Source of the DNA: Pseudobacteriovorax sp.
GTDB lineage: Bacteria > Bdellovibrionota_B > Oligoflexia > Oligoflexales > Oligoflexaceae
NCBI GenBank assembly: GCA_013215145.1
Contig: JABSRP010000027.1
Coordinates: 1-64,000 of the forward strand
Length of the DNA: 64,000 nt
Reading direction: 5' to 3'
The position numbers were made by a program, and so were the translations under genes. The number at the start of each line of letters is the position of its first letter. Within the stretch, counting starts at the first letter, position 1. The notes beneath the pieces are model-generated. The model was not told the origin of the DNA, did no database searches, and was given only the letters and a program-made list of their open reading frames with translations. This document shows positions 52,269 through 59,594 of this stretch, piece after piece.

Positions 52269-53558
52269 TTGGCAACGCTTATTTTTGTAACGATTGTAGG
52301 ATTTGCCCTAATGGGCGCTCCCATCTTCGCTGTTTTTTCTTTGTTAGCTCTGTTCTCCTTTTATTTTGCTGAAGTAGAGTCATCAGCGGTTGCCGTGGAA
52401 ATGGTGAGGTTGGCTCATCATCCCACTCTTCTTGCGATCCCTATCTTTACCTTCGCTGGATATTTATTAGCTGAGTCTAAGACACCCGATCGCCTGATTC
52501 GACTAGCGCAATCTGCCTTGGGTTGGTTGCCCGGTGGTGTCGCGATCGTCAGTCTTATGGTGTGCGCTATTTTCACAGCATTCACAGGGGGGTCCGGAGT
52601 CACTATTATCGCCCTGGGCGGTTTGTTGTTGCCTATACTCTCAAAACAAGGTTATGACGAGCGTTTTTCGTTGGGATTGATCACAGCTTCAGGTTCTTTA
52701 GGATTGTTATTTCCCCCAAGCCTTCCCATCATTCTCTACGGTCTTGTCGGTAAAGTTGATATTGACCAACTCTTCCTCGCCGGAATTGTTCCCTGTTTTG
52801 TATTGATTGGAGTTTTATCTATCTATTCGATATGGATGGGGTCGCGAGCCAATAAAGCTGCAGGGCCTCAGGCCATCGCCATGAGGCAGGAATTTTCCTG
52901 GAAAGAGCTAGGTGACAGCCTCTGGCAGGCACGTTACGAACTGCCTATTCCTGTGTTTGTTTTGGTAGGAATTTATGGAGGACTAACAACGGCCTCTGAG
53001 GCTTCCGTAGTGACGGCAGCCTATGTCCTTTTTATGAATTGTTTTTTGTACAAGGATCTAAACTTATTTAAGGATGTACCGCGTATTACCAAAGAGAGTA
53101 TGACGCTGGTTGGCGCGATTTTATTAATACTAACCTGCGCCCTTGGCTTTGTGAATTACATCGTCGACGAAGATGTTCCTATGCTTATTCTTGACTTTAT
53201 GAAGCAGCATATAGACAGTCAGCTTACCTTTTTGCTCTGTTTGAATATCTTTCTGTTGCTAGTTGGCATGATGTTGGACATATTTGCCGCTATTGTGGTG
53301 GTGGTACCTATCATTACCCCCATCGCAGCAGAGTTTGGCGTTCATCCGGTACACTTGGCTATCATCTTTCTCACTAATTTAGAAATTGGGTATCTAACCC
53401 CACCTGTGGGGCTAAACCTCTTTATTTCGAGCTATCGATTTAAAAAACCGGTGACGGAGATTTATAAAGCCAGTGTTCCTTACCTCATTCTTTTATTGAT
53501 AGGACTGGCAATTATTACCTACATACCAGCCATCGCCTTGCTTTGGGTCAACGAATAG
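52269..53558 (+). CDS. dctM: TRAP transporter large permease (DctM)
   Basis: A 429-residue, 11-12 helix sodium-driven permease. Conserved stretches include PIFTFAGYLLAES, AFTGGSGVTIIALGG, GSLGLLFPPSLPIILYG and NLEIGYLTPPVGLNLFI. TTG at 52269 has GGGAG upstream. It ends the four-gene TRAP operon. Confidence 0.92.
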   Translation: MATLIFVTIVGFALMGAPIFAVFSLLALFSFYFAEVESSAVAVEMVRLAHHPTLLAIPIFTFAGYLLAESKTPDRLIRLAQSALGWLPGGVAIVSLMVCAIFTAFTGGSGVTIIALGGLLLPILSKQGYDERFSLGLITASGSLGLLFPPSLPIILYGLVGKVDIDQLFLAGIVPCFVLIGVLSIYSIWMGSRANKAAGPQAIAMRQEFSWKELGDSLWQARYELPIPVFVLVGIYGGLTTASEASVVTAAYVLFMNCFLYKDLNLFKDVPRITKESMTLVGAILLILTCALGFVNYIVDEDVPMLILDFMKQHIDSQLTFLLCLNIFLLLVGMMLDIFAAIVVVVPIITPIAAEFGVHPVHLAIIFLTNLEIGYLTPPVGLNLFISSYRFKKPVTEIYKASVPYLILLLIGLAIITYIPAIALLWVNE

Positions 53559-53579
53559 CCCTTTATAATCTGAAATTTT

Positions 53580-53598
53580 AGGAGTCCATAGGACTCCT
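53580..53598. repeat. perfect 8-bp inverted repeat after TRAP operon
   Basis: AGGAGTCC-ATA-GGACTCCT, 22 bases after the dctM stop. There is no T-run, so it is not a classical terminator; it could be an operator or an mRNA-end structure. Confidence 0.5.
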
Positions 53599-53720
53599 GG
53601 CCTCTCGTAAGGAGGACCACAGAATACCCAGCTTTGCAAGGCAGAGATGTGGGCTAAATTGGCTTGCTTTATCCTGGTTTACCCGTGCTACTGTAGGGGA
53701 GTATTTGTAAGGAATCCCCT

Positions 53721-54788
53721 GTGCTGAAACGTCTTTTCGTTGCGATTTCCATGATGATACCCGGAACTCTCGGCTTTGGTATTGCTGAGGAGCTTCCTGT
53801 TTTGCCGTTTAAAGGCGATCATCCGAAGAAATCGGGAAGTTTTGCGATCCGGGTCGTCCCCAGTAAATCGCTAGCGAGAAAAGACGTCGGTGTTACGGTA
53901 GTAAAGCTAGTCAGTTTGGATACGAAAAAAGTCCATAATTTAGAGATCGACCTTGGTTTAGACTACAAGTCACCCACCAAAACTTGGCTTTTACCAGCCG
54001 GTAGCTACAAAATCCTTAAAATGGTCGTGAATTCCTCGAAAGGCTTATTCCAGTACGTGGGGCCCCACGAATCTGTGTTTAGGATCGATCTAGGAAAAAC
54101 AACAAAACTCGGCAAATGGGTTGTGATTGAGCGGAAAAATCGGAAACTTTCTATCATCAAAAAAAGTGGACAAACCCAGCTTGTGCAAAAGCCGAAATCG
54201 CGGGCAACAGAGGGTGGGGTTCCTGTTTTGCCTAGTGAACGCCGGAAAGTGCTCAAACAGAAAAGGCAAAATACGGCAAAGAGGATTAGAGCTAGACAAA
54301 AAGCTGATGAAGCCAAAAAAACTAGGGTAGGCACAGCCATTGGACAAGGAGTGATCCGAAGTACGAAAAAAAGGCAGAATATGCTTCCCAAAATTTCCCT
54401 TCCCTCACAGCAAAGCGACGCAAGGCAAAAGAATGAAGCCCGAGTCTCTTATACAGAATTACAGACAATTTCTATGTTTTATAAAATAGACCTCAAGCGT
54501 CATAATCGTTTCGCTAGAATCGTTCAGCGAGCGATCAATGAGAAAGACCGAGCCTTACGCAACTGCTACGTTGAGCGATTAGAGGTGAAAGATAATCTCC
54601 GAGGCAACATTCACTTCAAGTTTATCTACTCCAAAACAGACGGTGCATTTCGCACACTCAAGGTTGTGAAACAGACCCTGAGAGATCCAAAACTAGTGGA
54701 GTGCGTTTATTGGAATTTGGCTGCGATTAGCTTTAAAGTTGATACAGATATGATCGGTGATTTAACATTTTTCTATGACTACAGATAG
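53721..54788 (+). CDS. secreted protein with AgmX/PglI-like C-terminal domain
   Basis: A 355-residue protein. A signal peptide is followed by a beta-type N-terminal domain (about 25-150) and a very basic Lys/Arg/Gln linker (about 160-245). The C-terminal domain (about 270-355) has the pattern found at the ends of AgmX/PglI-type proteins (NCYVERL, GNIHFKF, then LVECVYWNLAAISF with a second cysteine). In myxobacteria such proteins are linked to gliding or envelope machines. GTG at 53721 has AAGGA upstream. The next gene starts 8 bases later. Confidence 0.75.
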   Translation: MLKRLFVAISMMIPGTLGFGIAEELPVLPFKGDHPKKSGSFAIRVVPSKSLARKDVGVTVVKLVSLDTKKVHNLEIDLGLDYKSPTKTWLLPAGSYKILKMVVNSSKGLFQYVGPHESVFRIDLGKTTKLGKWVVIERKNRKLSIIKKSGQTQLVQKPKSRATEGGVPVLPSERRKVLKQKRQNTAKRIRARQKADEAKKTRVGTAIGQGVIRSTKKRQNMLPKISLPSQQSDARQKNEARVSYTELQTISMFYKIDLKRHNRFARIVQRAINEKDRALRNCYVERLEVKDNLRGNIHFKFIYSKTDGAFRTLKVVKQTLRDPKLVECVYWNLAAISFKVDTDMIGDLTFFYDYR

Positions 54789-54796
54789 GTGAAGGA

Positions 54797-55279
54797 ATGA
54801 GTCAAGAAAACGAAAATACAGGTGCCTCTAAAAGGAAGATAACAGGCTATATCATTCAGCCGCTTATGCAAAGTAAGCTCGGTCTTTATAGTATCGGGCT
54901 GTCTATTGCTTTAGTAGTTGGCATTGCCTGGATCCTTTATTCTAACTTTGCTGAATTGGTTGAATCAGTACTAGTTTTAACTGAAGCACCTGATGAGGTA
55001 GGGCGTATTTTTGCAGAATATTGGTCAAGTACCCAGATATGGATCTATCTGTCACTTTTAGCCTATGTGGTGGCAACTATCGGATTATCTGTCTGGTATA
55101 CTCACAAATTCTTAGGACCCACCGTCGCCCTCAAAAAGCACTTGGAGGAGTTAGCAAAAGGAAACTATTCCTACCGTACTATACTTCGAAAAGGTGATGC
55201 TATGGAAGAGATGGCTGGGGCGATGAACCGAGTATCAGTTGTGTTGGAAAGAGAGGGAGATGAAGGTTATCCAAGCTGA
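54797..55279 (+). CDS. HAMP-domain membrane protein without output domain
   Basis: A 160-residue protein with two membrane helices (about 28-48 and 77-101) around a short periplasmic loop. It ends in a HAMP-like coiled coil (GPTVALKKHLEELAKGNY, then EEMAGAMNRV). HAMP domains usually pass signals to a kinase or methyl-accepting domain; none is present here. It may act as a partner to another protein or to its operon neighbour. Confidence 0.75.
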   Translation: MSQENENTGASKRKITGYIIQPLMQSKLGLYSIGLSIALVVGIAWILYSNFAELVESVLVLTEAPDEVGRIFAEYWSSTQIWIYLSLLAYVVATIGLSVWYTHKFLGPTVALKKHLEELAKGNYSYRTILRKGDAMEEMAGAMNRVSVVLEREGDEGYPS

Positions 55280-55286
55280 AATCTAA

Positions 55287-56864
55287 TTAGTTATGACGAC
55301 TCTTAAAAAATACATCTATTTCTTCTTTTGCTAATTTTGGATCTTTTGAGAGAAGCTTCGTGAAAAGTCTCTCCTCCTCATCACTTAGTTCAGTAACATT
55401 TGAATTTAGAAAAATTGGCATTTTGTAGGATAAACTACGAAGTTTCTTAGCAATGTCGACGCCGGTTTCGTCCTTTAAATAAAAATCCGTAATGACAAAA
55501 TCAAAAGATTTAAGCTCTTCGCGAAAGGCCGCACTTTCTTCAAATTCGCTCCAAGACGAAAATGAAAGTAGTAATTCTTTAGGATAGTACTTGCGCCAAC
55601 GCCTAATGTAGACGTTTTCGTCTTCAAAATGTAACACTCTACTTAGTTTGGTTTTTGTTGGCGATAAATTGTTCTCCAGAATATTTTTATTGGTTTTCGC
55701 ATAGAAATCGTCAGCTTTTTGATTGCTTCTTTCTATGACTTGGCTCAGATTCCTCGCGGAATGAATTTCAATGTGGAATTCTGTCCCTTTTGAAGGATCA
55801 GATTCGCACCAGATCTTTCCATCGTGGGCATCTATAATTTTCTTCACAATTGCTAAGCCTAAACCCGTGCCTCCCGTTTTGTTTTTCGTATAAAAGGCTT
55901 CAAACAGTTTGTTCAAATCTTCCTTTGGAATAAAGGTGCTAGAATTGCCGATAGTGATCACTGTCGAATGTTTGTTACTGTTCGTTTCAAACCAAATATG
56001 ACCTTTTTTTGGCATGTGTTCTATGGCATTGGCGATAATATTAGTAAACACTCGCTCCATCTTCAAAGGGTCGACATCTATCTGATATTCATGGTGATAG
56101 GAGTAGCGGAATGTGATTTCACTATGCTTTTTAAACTGAAGTAGCGTTTCCAGTGTCTGTTGAAGCAATCTGTCTATTTCAACCGGTTTGCGCTGAATCT
56201 TCGCGTTGCTGCCGACATCCATGACATCTTGTATCATTGCCTCAACGGAGACCAAGGAACGCGAAATTGTATCTAGTGACTCATTTAGAATTTTTTGAGT
56301 TTCTTCTGGATCGTTGGATGCCGAGACTAATTCTATGAGAGATGTCATAAGCGAAAAGGGCTTCCTAACGTCATGCGCCAACATTTGAGTCGTCCTGGCT
56401 ATGGATTTATCTACCAAGCTACTTTCCATTCTCTTTTTGAGCTGATTCATTTTTTCTACCAGACTTGGCCATTTATTTTTCAACTCAAGGCTTTTCTCTT
56501 GGTCAATGTCATCATTGGCTTGATCCAGGAGCATATCAATGGTTTGTTCGATAAGAGCGATGCGATCGGCCTCAAACTTGGCATCTTTTTCACGGACATA
56601 ACCGACAATGATTTTAGTCATGCTAGAGAGTAAAAGACCTAGGGTTAGAATGACCAAGAATTCCCAGTGTGATGAAACCGTAAATACCGCAAACAACTCT
56701 GGTCTTTGTGGAAAACGATAGGATAAAGTGGCCGTAAACAAGGAGTCAAGCCTGCTATCATACCCAAGATCTGGTAAATCTGAAATGAGTGGCGTCTCGG
56801 TGTCGTTACCATAGCCGATTAGTATAACGGGCTTTTGACTATTATTCATTTGGAGCAGCTGCAC
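55287..56864 (-). CDS. membrane hybrid histidine kinase with C-terminal receiver
   Basis: The listed 525 residues start at GTG 56864, but the frame is open to 57122. The extra residues encode a clear first membrane helix (YGWLPYIVTGLCGSIVIFQL) and a coiled-coil-like segment, so the natural N-terminus is upstream. Downstream come the second helix (about 70-92 of the listed form), the H-box LAHDVRKPF, the N-box NIIANAIEH, the G2 region GGTGLGLAIVKKI, and a receiver with the acceptor Asp in VITDFYL. The G1 box is atypical (IGNSSTFI). No Hpt domain is present. It follows the binding-protein gene by about a dozen bases, suggesting it reads that protein's ligand state. Confidence 0.85.
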   Translation of the reverse strand: MQLLQMNNSQKPVILIGYGNDTETPLISDLPDLGYDSRLDSLFTATLSYRFPQRPELFAVFTVSSHWEFLVILTLGLLLSSMTKIIVGYVREKDAKFEADRIALIEQTIDMLLDQANDDIDQEKSLELKNKWPSLVEKMNQLKKRMESSLVDKSIARTTQMLAHDVRKPFSLMTSLIELVSASNDPEETQKILNESLDTISRSLVSVEAMIQDVMDVGSNAKIQRKPVEIDRLLQQTLETLLQFKKHSEITFRYSYHHEYQIDVDPLKMERVFTNIIANAIEHMPKKGHIWFETNSNKHSTVITIGNSSTFIPKEDLNKLFEAFYTKNKTGGTGLGLAIVKKIIDAHDGKIWCESDPSKGTEFHIEIHSARNLSQVIERSNQKADDFYAKTNKNILENNLSPTKTKLSRVLHFEDENVYIRRWRKYYPKELLLSFSSWSEFEESAAFREELKSFDFVITDFYLKDETGVDIAKKLRSLSYKMPIFLNSNVTELSDEEERLFTKLLSKDPKLAKEEIDVFFKSRHN

Positions 56865-57133
56865 ACCATAGAGAAAAGATCTTTTTTCTATAATTCTGTC
56901 GAGATCTGCTATAGCGTCCAGATAATTATCTTGCTGAATCCGTATTTCTTCAGTCTTTGTCCAATGATCAACGAAGTTTCGATTTTTGAAGGCAAAAAAC
57001 AGCTGGAAAATAACGATAGAACCACATAAGCCTGTGACTATATATGGTAGCCAACCATATGCATTTTTGGATAGTATTTTTTTGATGGTCTCAGCCTTCT
57101 CAGTTTTGTGTCTAATACTAACCTAAGTCACGA

Positions 57134-58735
57134 TTATTTGGGAAACAAAAACCACGGTCCTAGCTCGCTGGTTGAGTATTTGACTTGGCTTATTTTCTTA
57201 TTTCGTGACCCTATCACCAGTCCCCAATGGGAGAGTGATGTAATATAAGCGTCTCTGTATAGCTTCTTGTTCAATTTAATAAGCAGTTCTTTTTTGAGAC
57301 TATCATCCTGTGATCGAAACACTCGGTCTGTAATGTCTTTAATTTCTGAGTCTTCTGCAATAGCTGTAATTGGGGTATAGTTTGGGGCAGAAAAAAAGTC
57401 TTTAAAACTCGCATGGATGTCAAAAATTCCAAATACAAAATAAGAGGTGTCAAAAGCATTCGATGCGAGATGTACTTTTTCGGGATCGGTAATAAGACTA
57501 ATCCCAGACCTTGGGAGTTGCAGCGAGGATAAGGTATTCATGAGAATTTGGTCCCAGAATGAATACTGTGGCCCTATCGAGAAGATGCTGTGTTTGATAG
57601 GTGTTCGCAGAAGTTTTGGATCGCATGGCGGTAAATTTGCAGGGAGGCTGCCCTTGAGCTCGGAGTTAGTCAGGTATCCAGGCATAATTGCTGTAGCTAA
57701 ACTCAGGGATTTGGTTTCGTTCTCTGATATTTTTTTCCAATATTCTTTTACGTAGGCGTCTCGAAAAACGCGCCGACAGGCAGCAGTACTAAAGGCGGGA
57801 GTTTTTGGATCGAGTGTCAGGTGCCATATTCTGACCTGAGGAAGTCTTCGGTAGACAAAATCTTTTTCGAGACTGCTTCTAACCTGTGGCGTTAGCTGAT
57901 AGTCAGGGACTTGGAATACGGTATCTTCATGACTAACTTTAGCCATTTGAATCAAACCACGACTTCCGATGTAATACTGAAAAATAAGAGACTTTGGCAT
58001 CTTGAACTGATAAATAGAACGAAATCTTTTGTTTTCAGCCAAAAGAAACTCAATGTGATCGACTTCTCCGTCACCTTTTTTAAGGAGACTTGGTAAATCA
58101 ATATTTTTTGCCAGTCTATAATAGCCGCTAAATGAAGGTGTCTCACAGCTGAGCTTATTGGTTAAAAGATTAATGCAGTCCGCTGGCATGACTGAATACA
58201 AAGGGCGGCGAAACTCATAAAATGGATTCGCTATTGGCTCCCGAAATAATATTGTTATCCGTTGCGTCTTTGAATCAAGCTTTAGGCCCTTTAAATCTTC
58301 TTTCAATGGGTAGGGGGTCTTGATCCATTCTTTCTGGCCCACGATAGCGCTTAGCACGGGACGGTTTGGCTCGTGAAGTAAAACTCTCTTCAAAGCTAAA
58401 ACGATATCCTCCCCCCGAATGGGCTTACCGTTTGCAAAGCTTTGTTGGGGAGCAACCGTCCATGTCATCGTCTGCTTATTATAATCATAGGAAAAGTCGG
58501 CTAGTAGTGTGCTGTTAAACTGCCCTTTTTGATCGATCTCAATGGGCGCGCGATAAAGCATTTTCATCAAAGGTAAGTTTCGAACATACATAGCATCGAG
58601 AGGGTCTATGGATTTTGGATTCTGATTTGCTGGGATAAGAAAGCTGGGAGCGTCAGCTTTAGAGAAGCCGACGCCGCTTATCGAAACTAGAAAGGTAACA
58701 AAAAGAAAAATCTGCCAGGATTTGCTTTTTACCAC
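57134..58735 (-). CDS. peptide-type ABC substrate-binding protein (SBP family 5)
   Basis: A 533-residue periplasmic protein of the OppA/DppA (SBP_bac_5) family. A signal peptide (about 1-27) is followed by the family opening NPKSIDPLDAMYVRNLP, LLYRAP-like MLYRAPIEID and the PQQSFANGKPIRGEDIVLALKR region. No permease or ATPase gene is nearby. It sits between a small cysteine peptide gene (21 bases upstream) and a histidine kinase gene. A receptor role, binding an oligopeptide and presenting it to the kinase, is therefore plausible. Start GTG at 58735 has no strong ribosome site. Confidence 0.82.
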   Translation of the reverse strand: MVKSKSWQIFLFVTFLVSISGVGFSKADAPSFLIPANQNPKSIDPLDAMYVRNLPLMKMLYRAPIEIDQKGQFNSTLLADFSYDYNKQTMTWTVAPQQSFANGKPIRGEDIVLALKRVLLHEPNRPVLSAIVGQKEWIKTPYPLKEDLKGLKLDSKTQRITILFREPIANPFYEFRRPLYSVMPADCINLLTNKLSCETPSFSGYYRLAKNIDLPSLLKKGDGEVDHIEFLLAENKRFRSIYQFKMPKSLIFQYYIGSRGLIQMAKVSHEDTVFQVPDYQLTPQVRSSLEKDFVYRRLPQVRIWHLTLDPKTPAFSTAACRRVFRDAYVKEYWKKISENETKSLSLATAIMPGYLTNSELKGSLPANLPPCDPKLLRTPIKHSIFSIGPQYSFWDQILMNTLSSLQLPRSGISLITDPEKVHLASNAFDTSYFVFGIFDIHASFKDFFSAPNYTPITAIAEDSEIKDITDRVFRSQDDSLKKELLIKLNKKLYRDAYITSLSHWGLVIGSRNKKISQVKYSTSELGPWFLFPK

Positions 58736-58756
58736 TGAGGCAGTCTCGCTTAATGA

Positions 58757-59008
58757 TTAACGTAGGTCGTTACAATTGATTTTGCATCCACCACCGACTT
58801 GTCCATCCGGGTCGGAGCCACTTTTTTGCGTTTCAGCGGCAAGCTGTAAGGCGACGTCGATTTCTTTAGGTGTCATTCCTAAAGACTCTAAGTACAGTTC
58901 CAATGCCGATGGTTCGATATCACTAGTTTGTGGGGCCTCTTCGGCGATAGTTACTGTCGCCAGTGCCATAGACGATAATACTAGGCAAAGATTGAGTAAG
59001 TTTCTCAT
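58757..59008 (-). CDS. small secreted peptide precursor 1 (CKINC)
   Basis: An 83-residue precursor. A Sec signal peptide (likely cut near VTIA/EEA) is followed by an acidic, helical middle and a C-terminus GGGCKINCNDLR. The two cysteines are the only ones after the signal and are spaced to form a small disulfide ring. ATG at 59008 has GGAGAA upstream; a longer frame reaches 59044. A good promoter lies at 59060-59088. Peptide 2 has the same terminal motif. Function inferred: secreted signal or toxin-like peptide. Confidence 0.75.
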   Translation of the reverse strand: MRNLLNLCLVLSSMALATVTIAEEAPQTSDIEPSALELYLESLGMTPKEIDVALQLAAETQKSGSDPDGQVGGGCKINCNDLR

Positions 59009-59059
59009 GAATTCTCCGATTGCTCTGTCTGGGTATAGCTGCACAAATGTGCTAGGTTG

Positions 59060-59088
59060 ATATAGCAGTTTTCGTCTAACCTTGTCAA
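59060..59088 (-). promoter_or_regulatory. promoter of peptide-SBP-kinase operon
   Basis: On the minus strand TTGACA (59088-59083) and CTATAT (59065-59060) are 17 bases apart, a near-ideal sigma-70 promoter ending about 50 bases before the peptide 1 ATG. Confidence 0.7.
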
Positions 59089-59154
59089 TGGAAGAATATC
59101 GGATTGGGTTTAAAAAATATTAATTATTACAATGGCTTGCGGTGGGTTGTGAAC

Positions 59155-59177
59155 TGATTGGTTCTGCGAACCAATCA
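59155..59177. repeat. perfect 10-bp hairpin between the two peptide genes
   Basis: TGATTGGTTC (59155-59164) and GAACCAATCA (59168-59177) with a 3-base loop, 28 bases after the peptide 2 stop. No T-run follows on the minus strand, so it is either a weak terminator, an RNA-stabilising end for peptide 2 mRNA, or an operator. Confidence 0.6.
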
Positions 59178-59205
59178 AATCTTGTATAAGCCTGGTGATA
59201 GAGTT

Positions 59206-59463
59206 TTATGGATCATTCCGATCACTTGGGCCACAATTGACTCGGCATGCGCCCCCTCTTTGGCTTCCTTCTTCACTCAGTTTTTCAAGTAAATTCGTTA
59301 TATTAGGAACGAGCAGGCCCAAAAGACTTTCCTCTTCATTTGGTCCATCGGCAGTTGGGTTTTGGCTTGGGCCGTTGGGTTCCGCGTCTTGGGTATGAGA
59401 CAAACCGCCTGTGGAGAGAGTGATGGTCGCAATTAGAGTTAAAATATAGTTTGTTGTATTCAA
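59206..59463 (-). CDS. small secreted peptide precursor 2 (CRVNC)
   Basis: An 85-residue precursor with a Sec signal (about 1-22). A Pro/Asn/Glu-rich acidic part and an amphipathic helix (SLLGLLVPNITNLLEKLSEE) lead to a C-terminus GGACRVNCGPSDRNDP. It matches peptide 1 in layout and in the GG[G/A]C[K/R][I/V]NC motif, but not elsewhere. Start TTG at 59463 has GGAG 8 bases upstream. A TTGACA at 59530-59525 (minus strand) is a possible -35, with a weak -10. Confidence 0.72.
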   Translation of the reverse strand: MNTTNYILTLIATITLSTGGLSHTQDAEPNGPSQNPTADGPNEEESLLGLLVPNITNLLEKLSEEGSQRGGACRVNCGPSDRNDP

Positions 59464-59594
59464 GAGTAACGCTCCATGTTTTCGTCAAATAATCGCTAGT
59501 TGGTGGTAATGGTTTTTTTTGGCGTTGTCAAACACTATGTGGCAGAAACAAAAAACATGGTTAGATGCAGGCAGATGTGGGGTGAACAGCTGAT

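Noticed and set aside
58757..59463. Reading the two small peptides as double-glycine (C39-processed) bacteriocins
   Set aside because: Both have Sec-type signal peptides, and no C39 ABC exporter or modification enzyme is nearby; the GG may still be a cleavage point, but the bacteriocin label is not supported.
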